Positions 6,216 to 6,818 of a stretch of 6,818 bases of DNA are shown here, piece by piece. The translations under genes were made by a program, and so were the position numbers. How positions within the stretch are numbered: position 1 is the stretch's first letter; each line of letters begins with the position of its first letter. The notes beneath the pieces are model-generated. The model searched no databases, had not been told where the DNA came from, and worked only from the letters and a program-made list of their open reading frames with translations. Origin of the DNA: Thermogutta sp. (GTDB taxonomy: Bacteria; Planctomycetota; Planctomycetia; Pirellulales; Thermoguttaceae); the NCBI GenBank assembly GCA_012798155.1, contig JAAZNR010000753.1, positions 1-6,818 of the forward strand. Reading direction: 5' to 3'.

Positions 6216-6244
6216 TTGACGGCGCATTATTGCCATCCTACGAT
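6216..6244 (+). promoter_or_regulatory. Sigma-70-like promoter of the ferredoxin gene
   Basis: TTGACG (6216-6221, five of six consensus bases) and TACGAT (6239-6244, four of six) are separated by exactly 17 bases and lie in a locally AT-rich stretch after the terminator. Transcription would start near 6251, giving a leader of about 130 bases before the ferredoxin ATG. Confidence 0.55.
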
Positions 6245-6294
6245 GTTGAAAGATTCGTCTCTCCCTGTCCGGCGAACTCCCGAAGTCGGCTGGT

Positions 6295-6338
6295 CGGCCG
6301 ATTTCCCGGCCGGACGCCTTTGAGCGACGCCTTTGAGC
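6295..6338 (+). promoter_or_regulatory. Ferredoxin leader: hairpin and perfect 13-bp tandem duplication
   Basis: cggccg (6295-6300) pairs with cggccg (6307-6312) around atttcc. Immediately after, gacgcctttgagc occurs twice head to tail (6313-6325, 6326-6338) without a mismatch. Both lie in the predicted untranslated leader. They could be regulatory, or the duplication could be a recent slippage event; the sequence does not decide. Confidence 0.45.
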
Positions 6339-6381
6339 ATTTTGGCGGGCCTCTTGTGATCTCACGGAGAAAGGTTGCCGT

Positions 6382-6660
6382 ATGACTCACGTCGTGTGCA
6401 AGCCGTGCCTGGACTGCAAATACACCGATTGCGTCGTGGTCTGCCCCGTCGGGTGCTTCTACGAGGGCGAACGCATGCTGTACATTCATCCCGACGAATG
6501 CATCGACTGCGAGGCGTGCGTGCCGGAATGCCCGGTGGATGCCATCTTCCTCGCCGACAACGTGCCCGAGGAGTGGCAGGAATACATTCGGATCAACGCC
6601 GACATGGCGCCCAAGTGCCCCAAAATCACGGAAAAGAAAACGCCGCTCTGCGAGCAGTGA
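6382..6660 (+). CDS. fdxA: FdxA-type ferredoxin, predicted [3Fe-4S][4Fe-4S]
   Basis: A 92-residue soluble electron carrier matching Azotobacter ferredoxin I-type proteins: [18 protein letters not shown] near the start, [22 protein letters not shown] in the middle, and a C-terminal ITEKKTPL. By analogy, C9, C17 and C50 would bind the 3Fe-4S cluster and C21, C40, C43 and C46 the 4Fe-4S cluster; C12 and C25 match cysteines that are free in the Azotobacter protein. Three more cysteines stand out: C6, C79 and C90, for 12 in all. C6, C9 and C12 form a CxxCxxC string that could allow another ligand choice. The protein is shorter than the roughly 106 residues of the Azotobacter type and lacks its C-terminal tail. 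The ATG is supported by AAAGG at 6370-6374, seven bases away. Its own promoter is predicted at 6216-6244, so it is probably monocistronic. Redox partners are not visible here. Confidence 0.93.
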   Translation: MTHVVCKPCLDCKYTDCVVVCPVGCFYEGERMLYIHPDECIDCEACVPECPVDAIFLADNVPEEWQEYIRINADMAPKCPKITEKKTPLCEQ

Positions 6661-6723
6661 TGCGGTCCCGTGCGGCAACCGGCGGCCGTTGCGGCGGGAA
6701 ATTCCCCGAGACTTGGAGACGTG

Positions 6724-6806
6724 CGGCCGCGTGGCCGGGCGCGGAACGGCGTGTGGAACGGCTGCGTGGCCGGGGTCGAAGCGTAGTGAAACCCCCGGTC
6801 AGCCGT
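6724..6806. repeat. Duplicated 16-mer and long hairpin after the ferredoxin gene
   Basis: cggccgcgtggccggg (6724-6739) recurs at 6759-6774 with one change. The second copy forms the left arm of a hairpin: acggctg (6758-6764) with cagccgt (6800-6806), and ccgggg (6770-6775) with ccccgg (6793-6798), separated by an uneven internal loop. No T-run is seen before the window ends, so a terminator role is uncertain; an intergenic palindromic element is as likely. Confidence 0.5.
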
Positions 6807-6818
6807 CTTCACGGCGCA

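Noticed and set aside
6238..6812. Minus-strand frames 6238-6678 and 6486-6812
   Set aside because: Both are antisense to the unmistakable ferredoxin gene, whose cysteine motifs fix the true strand and frame.

Overview
This window is GC-rich bacterial DNA with four recognisable protein genes and about 1 kb of repeat- and hairpin-rich non-coding DNA. Taxonomy is an inference only. The long Q/E- and proline-rich SurA/PpiD-like secreted protein, the ECF sigma factor and the wording of the FdxA-type ferredoxin suggest a planctomycete, perhaps a relative of the Pirellulales. No rRNA, tRNA or phylogenetic marker is present to confirm it.

Layout. (1) Bases 1-1577, + strand: the 3' part of a large gene whose start lies left of the window. 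It encodes a SurA/PpiD-like envelope folding factor preceded by two low-complexity tracts built on a 15-bp DNA period. (2) Bases 1578-1680: a short convergent gap holding two imperfect 39-bp tandem units. (3) Bases 2313-1681, - strand: an ECF-type sigma-70 factor with a strong ribosome binding site, a hairpin just upstream of it, a plausible promoter at 2455-2427, and no adjacent anti-sigma gene. (4) Bases 2314-3309: the ECF leader, GC-rich hairpins (2531-2610), a degenerate 29-bp tandem repeat (2612-2718, resuming at 2830-2887 after a 111-bp interruption with its own inverted repeat), then a more AT-rich stretch with a candidate promoter and a small palindrome before the next gene. (5) Bases 3310-5997, + strand: an 895-residue fusion of an ADP-forming acyl-CoA synthetase (CoA-binding, ligase and ATP-grasp parts) with a C-terminal GNAT acetyltransferase, the architecture of the protein lysine acetyltransferases Pat/PatZ. 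(6) Bases 5998-6381: a good intrinsic terminator, short direct repeats, a good sigma-70-like promoter (6216-6244) and a leader with a hairpin and a perfect 13-bp tandem duplication. (7) Bases 6382-6660, + strand: an FdxA-type 7Fe-8S ferredoxin with extra cysteines. (8) Bases 6661-6818: non-coding, with a duplicated 16-mer and a long hairpin.

The genes do not form an operon: the first two converge, and the last two are separated by a terminator and a new promoter. The most interesting protein is the synthetase-acetyltransferase fusion. From memory, Salmonella Pat has lost the synthetase's phospho-histidine. Here both histidines expected of a working ADP-forming acetyl-CoA synthetase are present (H257 and H541), so one polypeptide might make acyl-CoA and also use it to acetylate proteins. 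I found no convincing complete new system. The 29-bp repeat region and the synthetase fusion are the two things most worth following up.
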